Assembly (NCBI GenBank): GCA_016648135.1
Contig: JADDOH010002110.1
Location: 1-64,000 of the forward strand
Length of the DNA: 64,000 nucleotides
DNA from: Agrypnia vestita
Lineage: Eukaryota; Arthropoda; Insecta; Trichoptera; Phryganeidae
Direction: 5' to 3'
The position numbers were made by a program, and so were the translations under genes. Shown in pieces: positions 55,601 through 64,000 of this stretch. The notes below the pieces were generated by a model. The model had not been told where the DNA came from and searched no databases. It saw only the letters and a program-made list of their open reading frames with translations. Positions within the stretch are counted from its first letter, which is position 1, and the number at the start of each line of letters is the position of its first letter.

Positions 55601-56759
55601 TGATGTCTTCAGAAATTGATTATGTTTAATGTATAAGATATCATAAATTACATTACATATTTGTTATAAATTTTACTTATTTAACACTTTTCAGGTGAAC
55701 AAAAGTAACTTATTTTCTTATAAATTTAACATAAGAAAGACTATATGTAGCTACTCTTAATAACATGAGTAGATATAGATTCAGATAGATTGTTTGTGTA
55801 CCTAAGAGATAGGAAAGAAATGGAATAGAAGTTATTCAAAGAAGAAGAAGCTGTTGCAAAAGGAAGTTGCTAGATTCAAAATACGTATGTTTGGCACTCT
55901 GCAATCAAAATATAAATGTGTCAATGAAGTCATTTCATGGCATTCATAAGCTTTGCTACTTACCGATATCAGGTAGAGAAATTCGGGAAATACCAAAAAA
56001 ATAATTTGAAGATTTCGGGGAAGATTGTATGACGGTACGTAAAATCACATCATGACGATAAAAAGAGTTTGGTATATGGTTGAGGAAAGTATCTAGAGAC
56101 ATGGGTAATATTTGGCGATTGCATTGGTATACGTCATAAGAAGTCTAATGCCATTGTTTATAACTAGGCATAATAAAGTAATCTAGACAGAAAGCAGTTG
56201 ACCTAAAATTTGTTGAACGTGCGTACAGATATAACAGAAACAAAATAGATTAAGATATGAAAAACAAAATTTAAAATATTAATTCTTTGCAAAGATAAGA
56301 CAAAAATTTACACAGAAAGGTGTGAAAATTCAGAGATTATTAAAACTGTTAATAAAAACCATATTTATTTAGTCAAATTATATTTTGAATGAGAATTTGA
56401 ATATGAATAATTCACCTGTTGCTTTACATTACAAGGTGTTTAATGCTATTATATAAAAGCACAGACGTTATCTCCTAAATTAACGCGTGAGAGTTTATTG
56501 TGGTGAATATGATTACCATCATTTAATACTTTTACATGAATAAAACACTGATTTATCAACATTCATTTTAGAGATAAAAAAATTGGTATATTTTACTCAG
56601 ATCTTCCAAAAAATTAGTATTTTTAATTTTTATTTCTAAGCCAACGAATGTTACTCTAAAGTAAGTCTTTTTTATAATGAAATTATTTCAGAATCGAAAA
56701 TTTTTTAGTTCCTTTTTACTTCCTTTTTATTCCTTTTTACAGAAGCTATGACTGTTGCC
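55601..56759. other. AT-rich DNA without recognised features
   Basis: No gene is supported. Confidence 0.4.
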
Positions 56760-56885
56760 CTCATACCAACATCATCATCATTTTCTTTTTCTTCTTTCCT
56801 TAACTTATGTAGTCTGGCCTCCAGGAAAGTGCCTCCTATGAAGTGGATTCCCAGTTATCCGTCCATCTTTTGGGAGGTATTCCGC
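56760..56885 (-). mobile_element. LINE ORF2 C-terminal relic
   Basis: The minus-strand frame begins NRGIPPKRWTDNWEST, corresponding to R-G-R-P-x-x-R-W-x-D-D, and ends in a lysine run from (GAA)n and (GAT)n, the usual LINE tail. Short and stopped. Confidence 0.55.
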
Positions 56886-57214
56886 GATTTTGGGGGTTTA
56901 ATTTTTTGATTCACTAATCAGTTTTAATTTCTCTCGGATAATTTTTCTATTCTGTAATTTATGTAATTATAAGTGTATGTTTATATTTTTTCCTTTATTA
57001 CTTGAGTTTGTCTTAAAATGTTGTCAATTTGTTACTTCAAATTTTAATATGGTTATGATGTGGTCTATATCTTGCATATAATCTTTTTTTTCAATTTTTA
57101 GTTTGTTAATTATTAGCACTAAACTTAACTCCTACTTTATATATTTTTTTAATTTGTATTATTTTCTTTTTGTTATTATTTTTAGCTATCTATTTTAGGC
57201 AGGATTCTACTTTA

Positions 57215-57590
57215 GGCGCTCGGAAAAAGGGCTATTGTTATGAATTGTTTATGAGATTTTGAATAAAGACATTGATGGAGGGTTTATTAGGCTAAATAAA
57301 ATACATTCTTGAAATACATTACAAAAATATTTTATATTTTATGCACTTTCGTTTTTCAAATTTTTCTGTTTTAAATGGGCCATTTTTGAAATTACAACAC
57401 CAGCGCAGACCCACCTACTAATCGAGGCATTGTATTCAAGTGGGGTTTTGTAAGTGAAAAGTGCACAAAATAAATAATAAATTTATTTTAGAGTATTTCA
57501 AGAGTACATTTATTAAGCCTAATAAACCCTACACCAATATTTTTTTCATAATCTCATAAAAAATTCATGAATATAGCCTTTTTTCAAGCC
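57215..57590. mobile_element. MITE family D (long diverged inverted repeats)
   Basis: From about 57215 the left arm AAAAAGGGCTATTGTTATGA ... TTTATGAGATT ... AGGGTTTATTAGGCT is mirrored from 57590 inward by AAAAAAGGCTATATTCATGA ... TTTATGAGATT ... AGGGTTTATTAGGCT, and similarity persists to TTTTGTGCACTTT/TTTATGCACTTT, about 140 bases. Non-coding; no other copy in the window. Confidence 0.82.
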
Positions 57591-59142
57591 TTTTCATCCC
57601 TTAAGAAATCACTTATATACGTGCATCATTTTATTAATTGTGTTTTCTACTTTGTAGTAAATAAAATAAATAAATAACTGAATTACAATATTATTTAAAA
57701 AAATCGTTACTCAATTTGGTCTGATCTAAAAAATGTTATAATATTGTATTGAATTAAGATATTATTTATTATTTATAACTATTATTATTTATAACGTTAA
57801 ACTAATAACAACAACAAAAATGTTGACGTTATTTAACAAAACAAAACAGGGATGACAACTAGTAAATAAACCGCACGAAAAAAAATTGTTTCACCATAAG
57901 CCTTCATATCCGTTGAGCGTGAGCCCGACCCAGTGAGATGTGGTTAAAAACAGCTGTCAAACAAGCCGAGACGATGATTTCTCAAAAGAACTCCATCACA
58001 TAATTGGGATGAAAATTGGATCAATCTGAAGATAATTTAACTGCAGTAATAACGTACGCGATACTCGCAGTTTCACCTCTTTCAAGCGCGCTGTTCAACC
58101 TTTAATGACTGAACATCTAGTTCACGTCCAAGGGGTCTCCATTGACGGCAGCGGTAAGCGAGATGGATATCGTTCGGATCCCTAATTTGGACAGGAAGAG
58201 CATCCCAAAGTCTTTGTGACGACAGGTGATATTTCACGGTCGGTGGCCACGAAAATACATCTACCAGATGATATCAGTCTCTGGCTTTGAAGCAATGAAA
58301 CAATGCGGCGATGGAAAGCCATTTAGAGCCAACAACAAATTTCAATATCAATTACAATTATTCTACAGAAACAAATTATTTATAAAATTATATAATTAAT
58401 AAAAATTAAGTTTGTTTTCATCACTTTTGTATTGAAAAATATCGACATGTTTCAGAGTACAATTGTATAATAACACATTGAAAATCAAAAATCGAAGTAT
58501 AGACAGTCAACATATAAAATATGGACATTTTAGCATATTATTTTTTTTTATCAACTCGTTCAAATAATGTATGCTATGTATGTAAATTTTAATATTCTTT
58601 GATATCCTTCATATTAACTTCATCGCCGGTCTTGATTTCTTGTGGAAAAATTGTGCAAGGGAAAATGAACATACTTTTTGTCATCCAATCGAGCTAAAAC
58701 TTCGCACATCGACTTGATGTTGATGACAATGCATTCTTACATTTGGGATCACACACACACATACGCATACAAAAAATTCTAATTTATCTCATATGTTCAA
58801 GTATAAACACGGTAGGTACTTTTTGGTACTATTCTAAAAAAAATATTTAAATCATGGATACTTCAGAATTTATCTCTATATTTAAAATTGCTACAAAATA
58901 AAAGCTGGTTGTTATCCTGTAAAAAAAAATATTATATAATTTTTTTTATTTTATAGAGGATTTATAATGAAACCAATTATGGGTTTATTTTTTAAACCTT
59001 TATTACGTTACACATGATTTGTATGATTAGATTTTGTTTTTTCAATTCCCAAATGATTGTAAATAGGTATTTCAAGTCCCACCGCGTTGACTAAGCATTC
59101 GTTTGATTTCTTTAAAATTCACCACACTAAAACTTCCTGAAT
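57591..59142. other. Unassigned DNA with a less AT-rich block at 57900-58330
   Basis: 57900-58330 has balanced base composition and no repeat partner was recognised. ATTGACGGCAGC|GGTAAGC near 58142-58160 could hold a splice donor but no open frame of useful length supports an exon. The rest is AT-rich. Confidence 0.3.
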
Positions 59143-59310
59143 ATGCTAGTAGACGACATTGGTCCCGAAGGTGCAAAGTGGAAACCACGGCTTATTAACA
59201 AACTAGTTAATAAATTCTGTGCCGCGCGATTTTCGCCATATCACGATGCGATCGGGCGAAGGCCGCGCGGCGAGCGAGCAACCTTCCCAGCCGATAAGAC
59301 TGGTTTAAGG
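59143..59310 (+). other. Candidate exon ending in a consensus splice donor
   Basis: A frame from ATG at 59143 runs for 55 codons to TTTAAG|GTAAGT (59301-59315), an excellent donor. It reads MLVDDIGPEGAKWKPRLINK, then LVNKFCAARFSPYHDAIGRR and ERATFPADKTGL; the first in-frame stop, TAA, lies only within the donor. The right half is CpG-rich (CGATCGGGCG, CGCGCGGCGAGCGAGC). A stop lies five codons before the ATG. No protein family is recognised. It could equally be a 5' UTR exon or chance. The start is simply the first ATG. Confidence 0.3.
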
Positions 59311-59436
59311 TAAGTACACACACATAAAAATTTTGCAGTCCAGTTAGGCTCAGTCGAGTAACTGTTCACGCCAGTAAGGAAATAGCGCCGCTTAAACTCG
59401 TCATACATATAATCAAATAACTAGACGATTAATAAT

Positions 59437-59565
59437 GCACGCTTAATGGTTTTATTACGAAGTATCCAGTATTGAAAATAAAATTCAAACGCAACGACGC
59501 GACGCACGCTTAGTGCTTTTATTGCAAAGTGCTGAGTGATGAAAATTAAATTCAAAGGCAATTGA
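59437..59565. repeat. Diverged tandem doublet
   Basis: GCACGCTTAATGGTTTTATT ... AAATTCAAACGCAACG at 59437 and GCACGCTTAGTGCTTTTATT ... AAATTCAAAGGCAATT at 59504 are two units of about 65 bases. Confidence 0.75.
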
Positions 59566-59598
59566 TTTCAGACATTTCTTATTAATAATTAAACATAT

Positions 59599-60462
59599 TG
59601 TCATGGGTAGTGGCTGCGGGAGGCAAATGAAAACACTGGAAATTAATTAGCGATTGATTTATTAGTGATAAATTAATTACTCAATGCACAAAGTCACTTA
59701 ACACGAATTAAACTTAAAAATTCTTTAATCACACTATTTCGAAATATATCACTTGTATATTAATACTTTATTATCGCTGGCTCGTCATCATCACCACTCT
59801 TGGTATCACCCCTGGTGGGTCGTGGCCTTCTCAAGAGTCTTCTTTCGCTCAGCTCTCTCCAGTTCAGAAGCTCCAAGGCAGAAATGTCTTTGAGGACGTT
59901 GTCGCTCCATCTTAATTTTGGCCTTCCTAAACTCCTTCGCCCTATCGGCCTTCAGTTCAGCAGGGACTTTGGTGCTTGATGCTCGGTCATTCTCTCCACA
60001 TGACCCAGCCACCGAGTCTTCCCAGTTTTATAAATTTTGTAACGTTTAGCTCCTTAAACAGAGTATAGAGCTCATTGTTGTAACGTCTGCACCGAAGTAC
60101 TATTACTGGGTAACACTTTATTTATCGCTTTTAGAACATTCTAAGAGTAAAAACCCGCCCGATTGTTTCGCTCGATACTATCGCTTCACAATTCACGACT
60201 GGGCACGCCTGGCCGTCGTCCGCGACTCACTTCACACTAAACGATCTGTCAAAAAAAGACTCCCCGTGGCGGGCAAGATCCGCGCTATTTATACCTAAAA
60301 ACTGGATTATCGAACCTCCTAGATTATTCTGCTGTTTAGGAGAATATTTCTGTCGCTTCTAGGCGGTTCCAGGAGTTTGAAGACACTTCCTGAATTATGT
60401 AGATAATACTAGAGTGTGGTGGACTGTTCTAGGGGCTTGTTATGTTACTAACGTCATTGACA
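59599..60462 (-). mobile_element. LTR interrupted by an RTE insertion
   Basis: Without the insert at 59781-60105, the minus-strand sequence runs from TGTCAATGACGTTAGTAACA to GCAGCCACTACCCATGACA, giving TG...CA. It contains GGTATAAATAGCGCGGATC (TATA box), then GACAGATCGTTTAG, GCCCAGTCGTGAATTG and AATAAAG, in the same order as 26215-26690. No internal gag/pol lies beside it, so it is read as a solo LTR. A matching target duplication was not found. Confidence 0.65.
59781..60105 (-). mobile_element. RTE-like LINE 3' end inserted in an LTR
   Basis: The minus strand encodes KTRWLGHVERMTEHQAPKSL and, after a stop, RPKLRWSDNVLKDISALELL and NWRELSERR, as in 51579-51740. CTGG (59777-59780, 60106-60109) flanks it, and removing it restores the LTR sequence found uninterrupted at 26310 (CGCTGGGTAACA). 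This gives a clear order of events: LTR first, RTE second. Confidence 0.85.
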
Positions 60463-60714
60463 TTATTACGAGGGATTCTGTACGTAATCTCTTTTGCCAT
60501 TTCGTTACAATATTTATGGGGGTTCTAGCTATACATAACCCGTTTCATGTGTCAACTTTTTTTTTTCGAAAATCAGTTCTTCTGAGAGAAAGTTTAGACT
60601 TTGTAGTAATATATTAATTTGATTTAATAAAATCTCAATTATTTTCTTTTCACTACCTTAATCGATATAAAATCAACGTGTTTTTTATATGAGTATAGTG
60701 AAAGAAGGTTTATA

Positions 60715-62001
60715 TTAGGTCCTTACATATGAAATTGAGGTTTAGTATGGGAGGAACATAAAGCCGATTTTTTTTTATTATAATATATTTATTTAATCAA
60801 AGTATGTACCGTTGCTATCTATGCACTTTTGCCATCTCATAGGTAGTTCATCGATCTCTTTACTAAAAAAACCATTCGGACGGGAATCAATAAAATCTTT
60901 GAAGGCGGTTTGGACTGCCCCATCGGAGTTGAATTTTTTCCTTTGCAAGAAGTTATCCAAATTTCGAAAAAAATGGTAATCTGTTGGGGTAAGGTCCGGA
61001 GAGTACGGTGGATGTCTTAGACATTCCAATTGAAGCTCCTCTAATTTGGTAGCCGTCTGTTGTGCAGTGTGTGGTCTAGCGTTATCATGAAGCAGCAGTG
61101 GCCTAGAGCGATTAACCAGCCTCGGTTGTTTAGCAGCTAGCTTTTCCATCATGGTTTGCAGTTGCTGACAACTAGACATCTGCCGTAATCGTCTGGCCAG
61201 ATTTAAGAAAGCTGTAGTGAACGACACCAGCACTAGTCCACCAAATGCTCACAAGTAACTTTTTTGGAGTCAATTTTCGCTTGGGGCATGGTTTGGCTGG
61301 TTCGGCAGGGTTCAGCCATTGCGATGAGCGCTTTCGATTATCGTACAGGATCCACTTTTCATCACAGGTAATGATTCGATTTAAAATCCCTTCATTATTG
61401 TGCCGGTTGAGTAATGCAACGCAGCAGTCAACGCGCGTTTGTTGATTTGCTTCACTCAATTCGTGAGGTACCCACCTTTCAAGCTTTTTCACCTTACCAA
61501 TTTGCTTCAAGTGGATTAAAACAGTTTTATCACTAACACCGCAGCCTGCAGCTAACTCGGATGTGGTTTGCGATGGATCCGCTTCCACAATAGCCTTCAA
61601 TTCTTCATTATCAACTTTGGTCTACGGCCGTCCACGGGGCTTGTTCTGCAGGTCGAAATTTCCAGAACGAAAACGTTGGAACCAAAAACGCACTGTGTTT
61701 TCTTTTGCGGCACCGTCGCCATACACATCATTAATCCTTCGAGCCGTTTCTGCAGCACTGGTGCCACGGTGGAACTCGTACTCGTAAATAACGCGATATT
61801 TCAAGTTTTTCATTTTGTAAACTGAGTGACGCAAAGAAAAAAACAATTGAGGAAAAAACAAATGAATTATTATTTTCAAAACACAAATACATGAGTAAAT
61901 AGCTGTATAAATTTGGATTTGGAATTCCTAACCAAAGAGAAGATATTTGAGATCAAATTTTCCAGTACGGCAAAACGCCAATTTCATATGTAAGGACCTA
62001 A
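60715..62001 (-). mobile_element. Complete mariner element, 1287 bp
   Basis: Identical 23-bp terminal inverted repeats, starting TTAGGTCCTTACATATGAAA, lie at 60715-60737 and 61979-62001. TA dinucleotides flank both ends (60713-60714, 62002-62003), the mariner target. Length and layout, one transposase gene filling the inside, are normal for the family. Perfect repeats and few lesions suggest a fairly recent arrival compared with other elements here. Confidence 0.95.
60793..61813 (-). pseudogene. Mariner transposase, two lesions
   Basis: Cut-and-paste DNA transposase of the Tc1/mariner superfamily, acting at the terminal repeats. The start is taken as the ATG at 61813, giving 339 residues over the two lesions, against about 345 for the family. 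Visible are an N-terminal helix-turn-helix region (about residues 10-45, SAAETARRINDVYGD), a second helix-turn-helix (about 80-110), WVPHEL at 114-119, and the catalytic triad: D151 in CDEKW, D243 in HDNARPH and D278 in TPTDYHFF. There are 34 residues between the second and third D, so it is DD34D; YSPDL is also present. Lesion 1 is TAG at 61624-61622 after NKPRGRP. Lesion 2 is a one-base insertion at about 61172-61174 creating a frameshift and TAG after ITADV. All catalytic residues survive. The sequence looks closest to the cecropia/mauritiana mariners, from memory of the family. Confidence 0.93.
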
Positions 62002-62003
62002 TA

Positions 62004-62639
62004 TTTTGTGGTGACATATTAATTTAATTAAATATAAATAGGCCACTAGTAAAAATAGTGTCTTGGTAGCGTTTATGATGAACATTGTTAGGCATATAAT
62101 TATGTATTTTTATATTATCAGGAACATTTTGTGGGCGTAGACAAGTATGCAATACCTTAAGCTGGCATTAAACATAAATAAAAATTTTGAATTACGAACG
62201 TCTCCTTTAACTAAATCAATGAAGATCATTAAAAAATACATAAACGTCATACAAAAAAATGTGTTGAGAAAATATCACTGGGCGTGGTCCATAAATTTTT
62301 ATTGTAAAAATTCGAATAACGGACCGGTTCACAAAACATTACTATTTAAAAGAACAACCTGATTTTAACTGCGCATCTAATAAATAAATAGAAATCAATA
62401 ATGCTGCCAAATGCACAATTAGCTTACATTTTTATTTGATTTTTCCAATAATAAATAATTATTAGAGGATTGATAATCATGACTATAATCATTCTCAGCC
62501 CTGCCAACTCTAGTAACTCCCTTTGTACTTCCCAAAAAAAAAAAAAACTCATTAATTTGTACATCCATGAGTTTGAATTGAAAACACCGTGAAAATCTTT
62601 AAATTAAAGTTATACGTGATATTGAATGTACCTAACAGG
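62004..62639. other. AT-rich DNA without recognised features
   Basis: No gene is supported. Confidence 0.4.
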
Positions 62640-62775
62640 TCCTGTTAGGAGTCTCAACAATGTAGAGGTTATATGTGAAGATGTATGAATATGGATGAGG
62701 TGAGACTTGTGTCAGGAAAAAAGAGAGTGGCGCTCTATTATCTCTGCCTATCCCCGCGGGGAAATGGCGTGATGT
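62640..62775 (+). mobile_element. LINE ORF2 extreme C-terminus
   Basis: The frames read SLNNVEVICEDVYE, MDEVRLVSGKK and REWRSIISAYPRGEMA followed by TGA. The last part is the W-R-S-x-x-S-A-Y-P-x-G-x-x-A ending also seen at 14600-14645. 5'-truncated and shifted. Confidence 0.75.
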
Positions 62776-62863
62776 ATGGCGTATAGTAAAGTATGTACCT
62801 GGTATAGCGTGTATAATTTTGAAGCATTTTCAAATCTGCAAATTTTAATATCTGTAATTAAGG

Positions 62864-62945
62864 ATAAATTATAGAAGTCTCACAGAGACGAAAACGAGGA
62901 ATATGAGAAAAATGTATGGAAGTCTCTTATACGGTGGCTCAGGTT
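62864..62945 (-). repeat. Dispersed repeat family G, copy 3
   Basis: On the minus strand GAGCCACCGTATAAGAGACT, TTTTTCTCATATTCCTCG and TCGTCTCTGTGAGACTTCTA match the right half of 11371-11490. Confidence 0.65.
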
Positions 62946-63881
62946 CACAACCTGTACGAATTGTAAGAATATTCACACATTATCAATTTTTTGAAGGTTC
63001 TATGTATATGTTCGAATCGAGAACACTTCATATATTGCACTGGGCTCTGCTAGAGACATCTGTTGTTATTTTTTCTCATTATCAAGTTAGTGTACATAGA
63101 TTTCGCAACTGGTAATGAAACCTCTATATTTTTATGTTTCCAAAGTGAAGTTTTTATGATATTCTTTCAAATTATTACATATCTACTAGAATACGCCAGA
63201 AAATCAATATTTTAAATTTTTAACTCCCATCATGCGACAGCATATTATATTTTAATACTTTTATGAAATCGTGTGACCAGATTTTTAAGAATCATTTTGA
63301 AATATAAAAACGTAACAACTGACACAGCTGCAACAGACGTTCCTTGAAACGTGATCCATATAATGAAGAAACTTCTAAAATGTCAATGCCCCTTCGCGGT
63401 ACGACTACTTCAATTAAGGGCATCCTTTTGTGCACCTGTCACCCTGATCGTGTTCCCTTTCTCCATTGCTACTACCTATGTGTATAATTCACCCTACTCT
63501 TCTACACTGGCTTTTGTAATTTGACTGTACCGTCTCAATTACATAACGTTCTTTGTAAAATATATCACTTATCTATTTTTCCATTTTTGATTTGAATATA
63601 CCTTCTTAGTCTGGCTTCGATTAGTCTGTATTCACTATATTTAGGTTTGAAAAATTATAAAGTAGCTTATAATAAAAAAAAATTCGTTCGTGTACTCATG
63701 TACGCGCGATAGAAGTTAGACTTAAAAACTAAAATAAAGACAAATTTATATATTATTGACGCTCAAAGTATTGAGTTGTAAAAATCAACAGTAATCATTG
63801 TCGATTATTTTGTCGAGTTTCTCGGCAAACAAAAACTTTCTTAAATTAATGATTCGAGTCTTAGATATGCCCTGCTCTTAA
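62946..63881. other. Unassigned DNA; possible host-repeat fragment at 63370-63610
   Basis: No gene is supported. CGTGTTCCCTTTCTCCA at about 63450 and the pyrimidine-rich sequence after it resemble the sequence upstream of the hammerhead-like motifs at 49203 and 51753, but no motif was found at its end. Confidence 0.35.
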
Positions 63882-63980
63882 TCTAAATATAATAATTTTG
63901 TTGTCAATTATTGCCGTTTTTTTGTTTTCTCCAATTTCGTTTTTTAGCCTTGAATCAATAACAAAATTATTATATTTAGA
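63882..63980. mobile_element. Two Helitron-type 5' ends head to head
   Basis: TCTAAATATAATAATTTTGT starts at 63882 after an A, and its exact reverse complement ends at 63980 before a T (arms of 21 bases). This terminus matches the 5' end at 751. Each arm on its own looks like a Helitron start pointing inward; together they form a 99-bp element with inverted ends. Confidence 0.7.
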
Positions 63981-64000
63981 TATTACTAGTACACAATTAC

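Noticed and set aside
58437..58475. Minus-strand CTCTGAAACATGTCGAT, like the 3' half of a hammerhead motif.
   Set aside because: No CTGANGA can be recognised upstream and no stem II is evident.
61563..61825. Two overlapping plus-strand open frames over the mariner transposase.
   Set aside because: They are antisense shadows of a recognisable transposase.
1..64000. CRISPR arrays, operons, bacterial promoters or terminators.
   Set aside because: The repeat content is eukaryotic and no regular short repeat-spacer array is present.

Overview
This is an AT-rich animal genomic window with no intact protein-coding gene. It looks like insect DNA, most probably lepidopteran. The basis is the repeat content: a mariner transposase of the DD34D type, short Helitron-like elements starting TCTAAATATAATAAT or TCAAACATAATAAT and ending CTAG, tRNA-derived SINEs, RTE/CR1/Jockey-type LINE relics, and many small inverted-repeat elements. 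The species assignment is inference.

Layout. 1-12 kb: AT-rich DNA with two Helitron-like elements (588-751, 5649-5923), a long-TIR MITE (4674-5089), LINE relics and the first hammerhead-ribozyme-like motifs (about 2650, 3825, 8410, 10610). 12-19 kb: five LINE ends, one with clean 10-bp target-site duplications (12778-13198). 19.9-20.5 kb: a CpG-rich block with a good initiator plus DPE core promoter and a downstream splice donor, the best sign of a host gene, transcribed rightward. 20.8-26.7 kb: a SINE, LINE relics, LTRs and a LINE 3' end. 27.5-28.4 kb: a CpG-rich possible exon and a non-autonomous hAT element with a perfect 8-bp target duplication. 29-31 kb: two tandem duplications of 115-bp period and a LINE reverse-transcriptase relic that keeps YADD. 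33-43 kb: LINE relics, two more Helitron-like elements and a possible repeat with TACTCCC ends. 43-58 kb: MITEs of at least four families, SINEs, two more hammerhead-like motifs (about 49220 and 51770) and a pogo/Tigger-like relic (54740-55330). 59-62 kb: a possible exon ending in a consensus donor, an LTR split by an RTE insertion, and a complete but broken mariner element (60715-62001). 62-64 kb: a LINE end and a head-to-head pair of Helitron-type termini.

Nothing here forms a pathway. The picture is a repeat-filled intergenic region or very long intron, with insertions nested in older insertions. Two observations deserve most attention. The first is a dispersed family of hammerhead-ribozyme-like motifs: the catalytic core is kept in most copies while stem II changes sequence but stays able to pair, as expected for ribozymes carried by Penelope-like retroelements. 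The second is the initiator/DPE promoter at 19915, which may mark the first exon of a host gene whose intron could cover much of the rest of the window.
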